Assembly: GCF_902832845.1 (NCBI RefSeq)
Contig: NZ_CADFDB010000001.1
Span: forward strand, 1,426,001-1,490,000
Reading direction: 5' to 3'
From: Burkholderia metallica
Lineage (GTDB): Bacteria; Pseudomonadota; Gammaproteobacteria; Burkholderiales; Burkholderiaceae
DNA: 64,000 nucleotides
Shown: positions 1-9,435 of the stretch, one piece after another
Layout of the letters: each line of letters starts with the position of its first letter
How positions within the stretch are numbered: the first letter of the stretch is position 1
Position numbers and translations under genes: made by a program
Notes under the pieces: generated by a model
What the model was told of the DNA's origin: nothing
The model's database searches: none
The model's input: only the letters and a program-made list of their open reading frames with translations

Positions 1-198
1 CATCACGAGGCCGACGAACGGGTGCAGGATCCGCGTCCACTGGCCGCCGCCGAACAGCGCGGTCAGCCAGAACATCGACGGATGGAACAGCGCGAGCCCG
101 GACAGCGCGAGCAGCACGAACGTGATCGCGGTGATCCAGTGATTCGTGCGCTCGTTCGGCGTGTAGCGGACGATCAGGTTGGGGTCGTCGTGCTTCAT
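1..198 (-). CDS. fdnI: Formate dehydrogenase gamma subunit (cytochrome b556), N-terminal part only
   Basis: Only the first 66 codons are inside the window; the gene runs off the left edge. The product is the membrane b-type cytochrome that takes electrons from the FdnH iron-sulfur subunit and passes them to quinone. What is visible is a short cytosolic start, an ERTNHW segment typical of the family, and a first membrane helix at about residues 21-38. Its ATG overlaps the fdnH stop codon (ATGA), so the two are translationally coupled. Family and position agree fully; the rest of the protein cannot be assessed. Confidence 0.9.
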   Translation of the reverse strand, partial: MKHDDPNLIVRYTPNERTNHWITAITFVLLALSGLALFHPSMFWLTALFGGGQWTRILHPFVGLVM

Positions 199-1109
199 TT
201 CGCGTCCTCCTTGATGCGTCGCGCCTCGGCGCGCGCGGCGGCTTCCTCTTCGTCACTCACCTCGTTCGGACCGACGCGGACGTAGTGGAAGAACCCGGCG
301 AGCGCCGTGAGCGCGAGGCCGGCGACCGCGAGCGGCTTCGCGATGCCCTTCCACAGCTTCACCATCGGGCTGATCGACGGGTTGTCGGGCAGCCCGTGGT
401 ACAGCGACGGCTTGTCCGCGTGGTGCAGCACGTACATCACGTGCGTGCCGCCCACCCCTTGCGGGTCGTACAGCCCCGCATGCTCGAAGCCGCGCTCCTT
501 CAGGTCCTCGATCCGCTCGGCCGCGTGCTGCTTCATGTCCTCCTTGGTGCCGAACACGATCGCGCCCGTCGGGCAGGTCTTCACGCAGGCCGGTTCCTGG
601 CCGACCGCGACGCGGTCGGAACAGAGCGTGCACTTGTACGCGCGATGATCCTTCTTCGAGATCCGCGGCACGTTGAACGGGCAGCCGGTCACGCAATAGC
701 CGCAGCCGATGCAGTTCTCCTCGTGGAAATCGACGATCCCGTTGTTGTACTGCACGATCGCGCCCGGCGACGGACACGCCTTCAGGCAGCCCGGATCCTC
801 GCAGTGCATGCAGCCGTCCTTGCGGATCAGCCACTCGAGGTCGCCCGCGGGGTTCTCGTATTCGGAGAACCGCATGACCGTCCACGAATGCTCGGTCAGG
901 TCGGCCGGGTTGTCGTACACGCCGACGTTGGTACCGACTTCGTCGCGCAGGTCGTTCCACTCCATGCATGCCGTCTGGCATGCCTTGCAGCCGATGCACT
1001 TCGATACGTCGATCAGCTTCGCGACGCTCCCGGTCACCGGTTCGCGCACCGTGGGCGGTGGCGTCGTGGTGGCCGAGACGCGCTTGATATCCAGCGATTG
1101 CAATGCCAT
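195..1109 (-). CDS. fdnH: Formate dehydrogenase iron-sulfur (beta) subunit
   Basis: This 304-residue electron-transfer subunit carries electrons from the molybdenum/selenocysteine alpha subunit to the cytochrome b subunit. It has several ferredoxin-type cysteine clusters. The first is C-x2-C-x2-C-x3-C at residues 38-48, and further CxxC groups lie in the [24 protein letters not shown] and CTLCSDR segments. A single membrane anchor lies near the C terminus (about residues 250-272), as in E. coli FdnH/FdoH. It sits 10 bp downstream of fdnG and overlaps fdnI by 4 bp. E. coli homologues are about 300 residues, so it appears complete. Confidence 0.95.
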   Translation of the reverse strand: MALQSLDIKRVSATTTPPPTVREPVTGSVAKLIDVSKCIGCKACQTACMEWNDLRDEVGTNVGVYDNPADLTEHSWTVMRFSEYENPAGDLEWLIRKDGCMHCEDPGCLKACPSPGAIVQYNNGIVDFHEENCIGCGYCVTGCPFNVPRISKKDHRAYKCTLCSDRVAVGQEPACVKTCPTGAIVFGTKEDMKQHAAERIEDLKERGFEHAGLYDPQGVGGTHVMYVLHHADKPSLYHGLPDNPSISPMVKLWKGIAKPLAVAGLALTALAGFFHYVRVGPNEVSDEEEAAARAEARRIKEDAK

Positions 1110-1119
1110 CTCTTTCCCC

Positions 1120-4100
1120 TTACGCCTTTTCGACCTTCACCAGAAACGACTTGAATTCCGGTGTATAGGAGTTGCCGTCGCCCACGGACGGAGTCAGGGT
1201 ATTGGCGAGATAGCCGGGCTTCGTCAGACCCTTGAAGCCCCAGTGCAACGGGACGCCGACCGTCTGGACCTTCTTGCCGTCGACCGTCAGCGGCTTGATC
1301 CGCTTCGTGACGAGGGCGACCGCGACGATGTAGCCGCGCTTGGACGACACCTTCACGCGCTCGCCGTGCGCGACGCCGACTTCCTTCGCGAGATCTTCGC
1401 CGATCTCGACGAATTGCTCGGGCTGGATGATCGAGTTCAGCCGCGCATGCTTGGTCCAGTAGTGGAAGTGCTCGGTCAGCCGGTACGTCGTCGCCACGTG
1501 CGGGAAGTCTGCCACCTTGCCGAACGACGCGCGGTCGTCCGGGAACACGCGGGCAGCCGGGTTGTTCAGCGCCTGCGGGTTGTTCGGGTGCAGCGGGTTC
1601 GCGTCGAGCGGCGTCTCGAACGGCTCGTAGTGCTCGGGGAACGGACCTTCGTTCATCCCCGCGCGCGCGAAGAAGCGTGCGACACCTTCGGGATTCATGA
1701 TGAACGGCCCCATCCCGTTTTCGGGCGATTCGTCCACCTTGAAGTCCGGCACGTCGGCGCCCTTCCACGCGCTGCCGTTCCAGCCGATCAGCTTGCGGGT
1801 CGGGTCGAACGGCTTGCCGGCGACGTCGCACGACGCGCGGTTGTACAGGATCCGCCGGTTCGCCGGCCACGCCCACGCCCAGTTCAGCGTCTGGCCGATG
1901 CCGGTCGGGTCGGAGTTGTCGCGCCGCCCCATCTGGTTGCCGGCCTGCGTCCATGCGCCGCAGAAGATCCAGCAGCCGCTCGCGGTCGTGCCGTCGTCCT
2001 TCAGCTGCGCGAACCCGGCGAGCTGCTCGCCCTTCTTCACGAGCGTCTTGGTCGGGTCCTTCGGATCGGGCAGATCGGCGAGCGCCTTCCCGTTGAACTC
2101 CATCGCGAGCTCTTCGGGCGTCGGGCTTTCCGGGTTCGCGTACGGCCAGGTCAGGTTGACGATCGGGTCCGGATACTTGCCGCCGTCCGTCTGGTACATC
2201 TTGCGCATGCGCAGGAACAGCCCGGACATGATCTCGAGGTCGCTCCGTGCTTCGCCCGGCGGCTCCGCGCCCTTCCAGTGCCACTGCAGCACGCGGCTCG
2301 AACTCACGAGCGAGCCGTTTTCCTCCGCGAAGCAGGTGGTCGGCAGACGGAACACCTCGGTCTGGATCTTCGACGCATCGACGTCGTTGTAGTCGCCGTG
2401 ATGCTTCCAGAACTCGGACGTCTCGGTCGCGAGCGGATCCATGATCACGAGCCACTTCAGCTTCGCGAGGCCGGCCGCCGTCTTCACCTTCGACGGCGCC
2501 GCCGCGAGCGGGTTGAAGCCCTGGCAGATGTAGCCGTTCATCTTGCCGGCGTTCATCAGCTCGATCGCCTGCATCAGGTCGTACTGCTTGTCCAGCTTCG
2601 GCAGGTAGTCGTAAGCCCAGTTGTTCTCGGCGGTCGCCGCATCGCCCCACCACGACTTCATGAAGCTGACGTGGAACGCCTTGTAGTTCTTCCAGTAGCT
2701 CAGCTGGTTCGGCCGCAGCGGCAGTTGCACGCGCTTCTTCAGGTAGCCGTCGAAATCCTGCTCGGCCTGCATCGGCAGCGTCATGTAGCCCGGCAGCAGG
2801 TTCGACATCAGCCCGAGGTCGGTCAGCCCCTGGATGTTCGAGTGGCCGCGCAGCGCGTTCATCCCGCCGCCGGCGATGCCGATGTTGCCGAGCAGCAGCT
2901 GCACCATCGCGCCGGTGCGGATGATCTGCGCGCCGATCGAGTGGTGGGTCCAGCCGAGCGCGTACAGCACCGTGCCGGCGCGGCCGGGAACCGCGGTGGT
3001 CGCGAGCATCTCGCACACCTTCAGGAATTTCTCCTTCGGCGTACCGCAGACCTGCTGGACCATGTCCGGCGTATAGCGCGCGTAGTGCTGCTTCAGCAGG
3101 TTGTACACGCAGCGCGGATGCTGCAGCGTCGGGTCGACCTTCACGAAGCCGTCGTCGCCGCGCTCGTAGTCCCAGCTCGACTTGTCCGGGTACGCGTGCT
3201 TCTCGGCGTCATATCCGGAATAGATGCCGTCGTTGAACGCGAAATCCTCGCGCACGATGAACGAGAAGTCGGTGTAGTTCTTCACGTACTCGTGCTGGAT
3301 CTTGTCGTTTGTCAGCAGATAGTTGATGACGCCGCCCAGGAAGACGATGTCGGTGCCGGTGCGGATCGGCGCGTAGTAATCGGCCACCGAGGCCGTACGC
3401 GTGAAGCGCGGGTCGACGACGATCAGCCGCGCCTTGCGGTGCGCCTTCGCCTCCGTCACCCACTTGAAACCGCAAGGATGGGCCTCGGCTGCATTGCCGC
3501 CCATCACGAGAATCACGTCCGCGTTCTTGATGTCGACCCAATGGTTCGTCATCGCTCCACGGCCAAACGTCGGGGCAAGACCTGCCACCGTCGGGCCATG
3601 TCAGACACGCGCCTGATTGTCGAATGCGAGCATCCCGAGACTGCGGACCGTCTTGTGCGTCAGGTAGCCCACTTCGTTGCTGCCGGCCGACGCGGCCAGC
3701 ATGCCGGTGGTCAGCCAGCGGTTGACCTTCGCCCCGTCTTCCGCCGTCTCGACGAAGTTCGCGTCGCGGTCGGCCTTCATCAGCTTCGCGATGCGGTCGA
3801 GCGCGTCATTCCACGAGATCGGCTCCCACTTGTCCGAGCCGGGCGCCCGATACTCGGGGTGCGTGAGGCGGTTCGGGCTGTGGATGAAGTCGATCAGGCT
3901 CGCGCCCTTCGGGCACAGCGTGCCGCGATTGACGGGGTGGTCGGGATCGCCTTCGATATGGATGATGCTCGGCTGCGCGTTCTTCGCGCCGTCTCCGAGG
4001 CTGTACATCAGGATGCCGCAACCCACTGAACAGTAAGGACAGGTGTTGCGCGTTTCGACGGTGCGCGCCAGCTTGTACTGTCGGACTTCGGCGAGCGCTT

Positions 4101-4191
4101 CGGACGGCGAGAAGCCCATCAGGGCTAGACTCGATCCGGCAAGCGACGTAGCCGTCACCTTCAGGAACTGGCGCCGGGACATTTGTAGCAT
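1120..4191 (-). CDS. fdnG: Formate dehydrogenase alpha subunit, selenoprotein with in-frame UGA
   Basis: This is the catalytic subunit that oxidises formate to CO2 using bis-MGD molybdenum, selenocysteine and one [4Fe-4S] cluster. An apparent stop codon TGA at 3601-3603 separates two open frames, but it falls exactly where the family has selenocysteine. Residues before it read DNQARV and those after read [20 protein letters not shown], as in E. coli FdnG. Read through, the protein is 1023 residues with Sec at 197 (E. coli FdnG has 1015 and Sec196). The start at 4191 gives a Tat signal (SRRQFLK, then a hydrophobic stretch ending ALA), so export to the periplasm is expected. The 4Fe-4S cysteines are in CPYCSVGC and LCPKG. 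An earlier in-frame ATG at 4254 would put a non-signal extension before the Tat motif. Automatic gene callers may split this gene in two. Confidence 0.95.
3557..3603 (-). promoter_or_regulatory. Bacterial SECIS element for selenocysteine insertion in fdnG
   Basis: Starting at the UGA codon, the transcript can fold into the bacterial SECIS shape. A lower stem forms from CATGGCC (3600-3594) and GGCCGTG (3564-3558) with one G-T wobble. An upper stem has CGG paired to CCG, a single bulged T at 3587, then GGCA paired to TGCC, closing an apical GGTCT loop (3582-3578). The bulged U and the GGU of the loop are the SelB contacts in the E. coli fdhF/fdnG elements. All these positions are visible directly. 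Function requires selA, selB and selC elsewhere in the genome. Confidence 0.85.
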
Positions 4192-4234
4192 GGCTGGTCT
4201 CGGCGTTATTGTGGGGGTGGGGAAACTGAAAGGA

Positions 4235-4263
4235 ATTATAGACAGTTCGCGCAACTATGTTCG
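4235..4263 (-). promoter_or_regulatory. Candidate sigma-70 promoter for fdnGHI
   Basis: A perfect minus-strand TATAAT (4240-4235) lies 44 bp upstream of the fdnG start. A poor -35 (CGAACA, 4263-4258) sits 17 bp further up. A weak -35 with a good -10 often means an activator is needed. No SD sequence stands out before fdnG. The assignment rests only on sequence match. Confidence 0.4.
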
Positions 4264-4288
4264 AATCCTCGGATCAATACCGAATTGT

Positions 4289-5266
4289 ATGATTACCAAC
4301 GATGATCCGCGTTCCGCGCGCACCCGAACCGTCATGAAACGACCGATCACTTCCGAAGCCAGCCGTCTCGCCCAACGACAGGCCAACTGGGCCCTCACCG
4401 CGTTCAAGCGCTTTTCGGCCGACCGCTGCTCCGCGATGGCCGCGGGCATCGCATTTTTCTCCGCGTTCTCGCTCGCGCCGATGCTCGTGATGGTGATCGC
4501 GGTGGCCGGCTGGTTCTACGGCGACGATGCCGCGCGCGGCCAGGTGTTCGAACAGGCGCACCAGTTGATCGGCGACGATGCGGCGGCCAGCATCCAGACG
4601 ATCGTGCAGAACGCGCACCGCGCGGGCGAGCGCGGCGGGCTCGCCACCCTGATCTCGTTCGCCGCGCTCGCGATCGGTGCGTCGGCCACCTTCGCGTCGC
4701 TCAGCGCCGCGCTCAGCGTGATCTGGCCGGCCACCGAAAACCGCTGGTCGAGCATGCTCGGGCTCGTGCGCGTGCGGCTGATCTCGTTCGGGCTCGTGCT
4801 CGGCGTCGCGTTCCTGCTGATCGTGTCGCTCGTGCTCGACACCGCGATCACGTTCGTCGGCACGTGGCTGCTGGGCAATTCGCCGTATGTGGTCGTCACG
4901 AACCTCGTGCAGTTCTTCGTCGGCATCGCGGTGCTCGCGGGCGCGTTCGCGTCGCTGATGAAGTTTCTGCCCGATGCGCGCGTCGCATGGCGCGACGCCG
5001 CGATCGGCGGCGTCGTGTCCGCGATCCTGTTCTCCGGCGGCAAGAAGCTGTTCGCGCTGTACCTCGCGCACGCGGGCACGGCGAGCGCGTTCGGCGCGGC
5101 GGGATCGTTCGCGGTCCTGCTGATGTGGCTGTACTTCTCCGCGATCGTGTTGTTGCTCGGCGCGGAATTCGCGGCGGCCCGGGGCAACGCGCATCGGCCC
5201 GCCGGTGCCGCGCAGGCGGCGCCCGTTCGAGCCGACGGGCTCGACGTTCGCAACGGCGACGATTGA
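4289..5266 (+). CDS. YihY/BrkB family inner-membrane protein
   Basis: This polytopic membrane protein of about 325 residues belongs to the YihY (virulence factor BrkB, formerly called RNase BN) family. Its transport or other function is not established. Conserved features are the SAMAAGIAFFSAFSLAPMLV segment early on, five or six further hydrophobic helices, and a C-terminal GTASAFGAAGSFAVLLMWLY motif. A short hydrophilic tail follows. The start is uncertain: ATG 4289 gives 325 residues and ATG 4334 gives 310; neither has a strong SD. It is divergent from fdnG and has no operon partner. Confidence 0.85.
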   Translation: MITNDDPRSARTRTVMKRPITSEASRLAQRQANWALTAFKRFSADRCSAMAAGIAFFSAFSLAPMLVMVIAVAGWFYGDDAARGQVFEQAHQLIGDDAAASIQTIVQNAHRAGERGGLATLISFAALAIGASATFASLSAALSVIWPATENRWSSMLGLVRVRLISFGLVLGVAFLLIVSLVLDTAITFVGTWLLGNSPYVVVTNLVQFFVGIAVLAGAFASLMKFLPDARVAWRDAAIGGVVSAILFSGGKKLFALYLAHAGTASAFGAAGSFAVLLMWLYFSAIVLLLGAEFAAARGNAHRPAGAAQAAPVRADGLDVRNGDD

Positions 5267-5670
5267 TTCGCTTCGCTCCCGACACTGCTGGGCACCCCTG
5301 CACAACCCGTCCACCGCTTGCAACCACGCGACCCGCCGCGCAATCGCGCGGCGTTGACACGCTCTTTACCTGCGTGCGTAATCGTCGCTGCAACCGCAAA
5401 CGTTTGCATGCGCCTTTTTCCGTGCGGCAACGGGCCAAAACAGGCTACCCGCCGCGATGCGCACCGTCCGTTGAAACAATCGCACCGCAACAATTGTCAA
5501 CTATTTCAAAAATGGGAATAGTCGTTGATGTGCTTGATATATATGGACTTTTTCCCGCTGTTACCTTTTCGAGACACTTTATTTTTTAAGCTTTCTTGCG
5601 TGTATGGCACTGAGCTATTCTCCAATCCGCAACAAATAACGATGAATCACTTGCGTGGAGAAACTCAACG
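5267..5670. other. Intergenic region before the porin gene
   Basis: This 404-bp stretch has no convincing ORF. The left half is GC-rich and the right half (from about 5490) AT-rich. It contains one good plus-strand promoter candidate (5354-5382) and a weaker one nearer the porin (TTGTCA 5494-5499, 17 bp, AATAGT 5517-5522). The porin SD, GGAG at 5657-5660, is 10 bp before its ATG. If the upstream promoter is used, the porin mRNA has a leader of about 280 nt. Confidence 0.5.
5354..5382 (+). promoter_or_regulatory. Candidate sigma-70 promoter upstream of the porin
   Basis: TTGACA (5354-5359, perfect) is followed by 17 bp and CGTAAT (5377-5382, four of six matches). It faces the porin gene, whose start is 288 bp downstream. 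This is the best sequence match in the intergenic stretch, but no transcript evidence is available. Confidence 0.35.
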
Positions 5671-6831
5671 ATGAAGAAACTTGCTCTCTCGACCCTCTCG
5701 CTCGCCCTGCTGGGTGCCGCTGGTGCCGCTCAGGCTCAGTCGAGCGTGACGCTCTACGGCGTGATCGACACGTCGATCACGTACGTTCACGGCAACGCCG
5801 GTCAAGGTAACAATTCGTGGTCGATGGGTAGCGGCAACCTGCAAGGCAGCCGCTTCGGCCTGAAGGGTTCCGAAGACCTCGGTGGCGGCCTGAAGGCGAT
5901 CTTCCAGTTGGAAAACGGCTTCAACTCGGCATCGGGCGCACTGGGCCAGGGTGGCCGCATGTTCGGTCGCCAGGCTTTCGTCGGCCTGGAAAGCAGCCAG
6001 TTCGGTACGGTAACGCTGGGTCGTCAGTATGACCCGCTCGTCGACCTGGTTCAGGCAGTGACGGCCGACAACTACTTCGGCAGCGTGTTCGCCACGCCGG
6101 GTGACGTCGACAACAACGACAACAGCCTGCGCGTCAGCAACGCGATCAAGTACACGTCGCCGGTGTTCGGCGGCCTGCAGTTCGAAGGCATGTACGCGCT
6201 CGGCGGCGTCGCCGGCTCGACCGGCAAGGGCCAGACGTGGGCCGCAGCCGCAGCGTACAACAACGGCCCGCTCGGCGTGGCTGCAGGTTACTTCCACGCA
6301 AACAACGCATCGGCGCTCACCGCTGGCAAGCGCAGCGGCTGGACCGGTACGTCGGACGCAATCTTCGACGGCGACTCGGGCACGACCTTCATCAACAACG
6401 CGTTCACGTCGTCGACGTCGATCGGCATCGCGCAAGTGGCCGCCCAGTACGCATTCGGCCCGGTGACGGTCGGTGCCGGCTACAGCAACGCCCAGTACAA
6501 GGCTGACGGCGCGTCGACGTTCGGCACGAACCAGAAGTACAACACGGGTCGCGGTTTCGTCACGTACCAGGCATCGGCACCGCTGCTGCTGGGCCTCGGC
6601 TACATCTACACGAAGGGTAGCGGCGACAACAACGCCAAGTACCATCAGGTTTCGCTCGGTGCGGACTACTCGCTGTCGAAGCGCACCGACGTGTACCTGG
6701 TCGGCGCATACCAGCATGCAAGCGGCCACAACGCCGACGGCAGCGATGCTCAGGCATCGGTTGGCTCGTACGGCATCGCCGGCAAGAGCTCGCAGGAAAT
6801 CGTCGCACTCGGCATGCGCCACAAGTTCTAA
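5671..6831 (+). CDS. General outer-membrane porin (Gram-negative porin, OpcP/Omp32 type)
   Basis: This 386-residue trimeric beta-barrel porin allows passive diffusion of small hydrophilic solutes. The signal peptide is about 22 residues (MKKLALSTLSLALLGAAGAAQA), and the mature protein begins QSSVTLYGVIDTS, the standard start of burkholderial porins. The PRLQ-like constriction-loop region cannot be pinned exactly, but the barrel repeat pattern (for example FGLKGSEDLGGGLKAIFQLE) is clear. The protein ends in MRHKF, with the C-terminal phenylalanine needed for BAM recognition. It is monocistronic, with an intrinsic terminator following. Codon use is biased to highly expressed codons compared with its neighbours. 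Confidence 0.95.
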   Translation: MKKLALSTLSLALLGAAGAAQAQSSVTLYGVIDTSITYVHGNAGQGNNSWSMGSGNLQGSRFGLKGSEDLGGGLKAIFQLENGFNSASGALGQGGRMFGRQAFVGLESSQFGTVTLGRQYDPLVDLVQAVTADNYFGSVFATPGDVDNNDNSLRVSNAIKYTSPVFGGLQFEGMYALGGVAGSTGKGQTWAAAAAYNNGPLGVAAGYFHANNASALTAGKRSGWTGTSDAIFDGDSGTTFINNAFTSSTSIGIAQVAAQYAFGPVTVGAGYSNAQYKADGASTFGTNQKYNTGRGFVTYQASAPLLLGLGYIYTKGSGDNNAKYHQVSLGADYSLSKRTDVYLVGAYQHASGHNADGSDAQASVGSYGIAGKSSQEIVALGMRHKF

Positions 6832-7236
6832 AAACGAAGTATCCGGTGTGCATGGCGTCTCCGACGCCCTGCCGCCGACCTGGAAAGCCAGTCACCGGTT
6901 TCGGCCGTGGCTGGCTTTTTTTCGTCCGTCGCCGGCAGCCAGCCCGGCACCCTCTGCACGGGCCGCCGCGCAAAAAACGGTCCCGATGTACCTCGGCCGA
7001 CCGGCAGCGGCACCTGGCGCCCGCAACGCGTGCGCAGCCGCCTTTCCGGATGTCCGCGCAGGTCGCCATTTCTCCTCGCGACGACTACCATCCGCACTGT
7101 CGGCACCCACGGTTCATCCGGTGTGACGATTGTTTGCTCCGCATGTCGATTTCGGCGAGCGTCGTCCGTCGTATCGATGGCGGCACATGGTTCGCCCCAG
7201 TCCCATACAGACAGAGAGACAGACAGGAGCTTCGTC
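6832..7236. other. Intergenic region between porin and VOC gene
   Basis: This 405-bp stretch holds the porin terminator at its left end and no ORF that looks real. ORFs in other frames are arginine-rich and lack family resemblance. Near the right end (7206-7226) is a short run of ACAG/AGAC units, followed by the SD of the next gene (AGGAG, 7225-7229). Confidence 0.5.
6884..6922 (+). terminator. Intrinsic terminator of the porin gene
   Basis: AAAGCCAG (6884-6891) pairs with CTGGCTTT (6911-6918). The stem runs straight into a T-rich tract. It lies 53 bp after the porin stop. Confidence 0.85.
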
Positions 7237-7710
7237 ATGACGATTCAAAAGATCACGCCTTTCCTGTGGTATTCGACGGAAGCCGAAGAAGCCGCGGCCT
7301 TCTATGCGGGCATCTTTCCGGATTCGCGCGTCGTGCGCGTCACGGCGGTGCCCGGCGCCGAAGGCACGCGGATGGTCGAGTTCGAGCTGTTCGGGCAGCC
7401 GTTCTTCGCGATGAGCCACTCGCGCACCGAGACGTTCAATCACGCGATCTCGCTGCTGGTCAGTTGCGCCGATCAGGCGGAACTCGACCGCTACTGGGAC
7501 GCGCTGATCGGCAACGGCGGCACCGCCGACGCGTGCGGCTGGCTGCGGGACCGCTACGGCGTCTCGTGGCAGATCGTTCCGGAGACGTTGATCCCGATGG
7601 TGTCCGACCGCGATACGGTCAAGGCCACGCGCGTGGCCGCCGCGATGATGCAGATGATCAAGCTCGACGACGCCGCGCTGAAAGCCGCCTACGCCGGCAC
7701 GGCGAGCTGA
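7237..7710 (+). CDS. VOC family protein (PhnB / 3-demethylubiquinone methyltransferase-like fold)
   Basis: This 157-residue protein has the glyoxalase/bleomycin-resistance/dioxygenase (VOC) fold of the PhnB subgroup. Typical features are ITPFLWYSTEAEEAAAFYAGIF at the start and FMAMSHSRTETFNHAISLLVSC-like text in the middle. The line WDALIGNGGTADACGWLRD and YGVSWQIVPETL complete the second half. These proteins are often annotated as 3-demethylubiquinone-9 3-methyltransferase, but the true substrate is unknown. The start is fixed by an AGGAG at 7225-7229. The ORF extends upstream in the same frame to 6907, but that part crosses the porin terminator region and was rejected. Confidence 0.9.
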   Translation: MTIQKITPFLWYSTEAEEAAAFYAGIFPDSRVVRVTAVPGAEGTRMVEFELFGQPFFAMSHSRTETFNHAISLLVSCADQAELDRYWDALIGNGGTADACGWLRDRYGVSWQIVPETLIPMVSDRDTVKATRVAAAMMQMIKLDDAALKAAYAGTAS

Positions 7711-7848
7711 CGCAGCACGCCGCACCGCGCATGCGCGAAGGCGCGCCGGGCCGCTGACAGATGTCGGGCGTGCGGCTCCGACGGCATGCGCGTGCGGTTG
7801 CCGTGCGAAGGCCCCAACGATCCCGATCGGTGCCGGCCCGCACGTCGA

Positions 7849-8789
7849 TCACGTTCGCGGCATCTGCCGCTGCGTCGACAGCAGCATCGATTCGGCCGTT
7901 CGCCACTCGTGGCCGATGAATGCGGCGAGCGGTTCGCCCGACAGGATCGCCGCGTGTTCGTCGCGGAGAACAGGCGGCGCGTGCGGCCACCACCACCGGC
8001 CGGTACGTTTCCGGCAGGCGCTCCCAAGCACCCCCGTCGCGGCGACGTCCTTGGGCGCGATCCTGCCAGTCGCGGCGCTGTACCCGATGCGTGCGAGCGC
8101 AAGCACCACATTGCGCTCGTCACTGCACCGGTCTGGTTCGGCATTCCACTGCGCGACCGTCGCGAGCAGCACGGTGGAGAAATCGCACGTGCGCACCGGT
8201 TCGAGCGATGCAATCGCCGGCGTGCTGGCCGGCACGACACTGTGCCAACACACCTTCGTCAACAGGATCGCAAGATCGTGATCGACGAGCCGCGGTTCGA
8301 CGATGCCGGCTCCCAGGTCGCGACGCAGCCACTCGCCGAACTGCCGTTCGCGCCGCGCCGGATGACGCCACGGCACGGCACGACTTCATCGTGCGCGACG
8401 GCGGTCGCTTCCAGTGCGCGCACGCCGCCGTCGCGGGCGGACGGCGCCGACAAGGCAAGCAGGTCGAGCATCAGCGCATGTCGCGCCGGCTCGTCGGCTC
8501 GTCGGCTCGTCGGCCGAACCGACACGGTCGCCAGCAGGTCGATGTCGCTGCGCGGTTTCAGGCCGCCGTCGAGCGCCGACCCGAACAGGTGTATCGCCTT
8601 CAACGTCGCGCCGAGATGCCGCTCGATCGTGCGGCACGCCATGGCGACCTGGGCGGCGATTTCGTCGGGAATGGATGCGGTCACGATGCGCGTGTCTCGC
8701 GATGCGCATGCAACGGGCGCAGCGAGCGCGACGGGCGCCTGCGAATCGACCGCGAACCCGGGCGAGGATAGCGATTCGTCATCGCGCAT
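7849..8789 (-). pseudogene. Decayed aminoglycoside nucleotidyltransferase (aadA-like), several frameshifts
   Basis: The remnants match the ANT(3'')/AadA family across almost its full length, but in three frames. Frame one (8789 down to about 8381) carries the nucleotidyltransferase motif HLFGSALDGGLKPRSDIDLL. At 8371-8380 the sequence TGCCG is duplicated in tandem, which moves the reading frame. The continuation PWRHPARRERQFGEWLRRDL, DLAILLTK, DERNVVLALARI and GRIAPKDVAA is then in a second frame. Near 8000-8030 the expected LPETYRPVVVAARAA is in a third frame, after which the second frame resumes (DEHAAILSGEPLAAFI). At least three shifts are therefore present. The likely original start is a GTG at 8684 (VTASIPDEIAAQV). 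An 8-bp triple repeat lies inside it. Not expected to make active enzyme. Confidence 0.85.
8488..8511. repeat. Three tandem copies of GGCTCGTC inside the aadA-like pseudogene
   Basis: The 8-bp unit GGCTCGTC occurs three times without interruption. It lies where intact AadA proteins have a short VR-LDE loop, and the local translation carries about five extra residues. The unit length is not a multiple of three, so copy changes shift the frame. Confidence 0.7.
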
Positions 8790-8901
8790 GCGCGGCCCGT
8801 CATCCCGGCTGCGCCACGCGCCGAACCGGCCTTCCGCCGGACCACCGCTTCACCGCTTCACCGCTTCTCTGCTTCTCCGCCGCGCGATTTGCGCAGCGCA
8901 A

Positions 8902-8934
8902 TAAAAATCCCCGCACGCTTTCGCGTACGGGGAT
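8902..8934 (-). terminator. Intrinsic terminator of the HU-like gene
   Basis: A 12-bp stem (8907-8918 with 8923-8934, one mismatch, TTTC loop) is followed on the minus strand by a T-rich run. It is 51 bp after the stop of the HU-like gene. Confidence 0.8.
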
Positions 8935-8985
8935 CGTCGGACATCGCAGCGGCTGCCGAATACATTCGGCAGCCGCCGGGCGGCA

Positions 8986-9435
8986 TTACGCTGCCGCGTC
9001 CTTCAGCTTCTTCAGCGCACGTGCCTTCACGCGCACGCTGGCCGGCTTCGCCGGGAACCAACGCTCTTCGCCCGTGAACGGATCCTTGCCGAAGCGCTTC
9101 TTCTTCGCCGGCACGACTTGTGCCGTGATCTTCAGCAGACCCGGCAGCGTGAACTCGCCCGCGCCCTTCTTGTGGACCGAGCCCAGCACGACGTTCTCGA
9201 GTGCGACGAGCACTGCCTTGACTGCCTTCACTTCGACAGCTGCGCGCTCAGCGATGTGCGTGGCGAGCGATGCCTTCGTGAACTTGTCCTTCAGCGGCGT
9301 CGGAGCGGCCGGTGCCGCCTTCGCGACAACCTTCTTCGCCACTACTTTCTTCGCGGGCGCAGCCTTTTTGGCAGCCACTTTCTTGGTCGCCGGTGCGGCA
9401 GCCTTCTTGGCCACCTTTTTTGCGGAAGTCGCCAT
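8986..9435 (-). CDS. HU-family DNA-binding protein with histone H1-like Lys/Ala-rich N-terminal tail
   Basis: This 149-residue nucleoid protein has about 45 N-terminal residues of Lys/Ala/Pro repeats (KKVAKKAAAPATKKVAAKK, PAKKVVAKK), resembling bacterial H1-like tails. They are followed by an HU/IHF fold: LKDKFTKASLATHIAERAAV, then GAGEFTLPGLLKIT, then an arm with GKDPFTGEERWFPAKPASVRVKA. HU alone is about 90 residues, so the tail is a true addition. The start at 9435 is preceded by GGAG. The frame opens 11 codons earlier, but with no SD. It probably compacts or organises DNA. It is divergent from the acyltransferase gene to the right. Confidence 0.9.
   Translation of the reverse strand: MATSAKKVAKKAAAPATKKVAAKKAAPAKKVVAKKVVAKAAPAAPTPLKDKFTKASLATHIAERAAVEVKAVKAVLVALENVVLGSVHKKGAGEFTLPGLLKITAQVVPAKKKRFGKDPFTGEERWFPAKPASVRVKARALKKLKDAAA

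Noticed and set aside
3601-3603. fdnG looks like two genes or a pseudogene with a stop codon
   Set aside because: The TGA lies at the conserved selenocysteine position and is followed by a correct SECIS hairpin.
709-4029. 1106-codon plus-strand frame opposite fdnG
   Set aside because: It is Arg/Leu/Val-rich text typical of antisense frames in GC-rich genes, with no recognisable domain.
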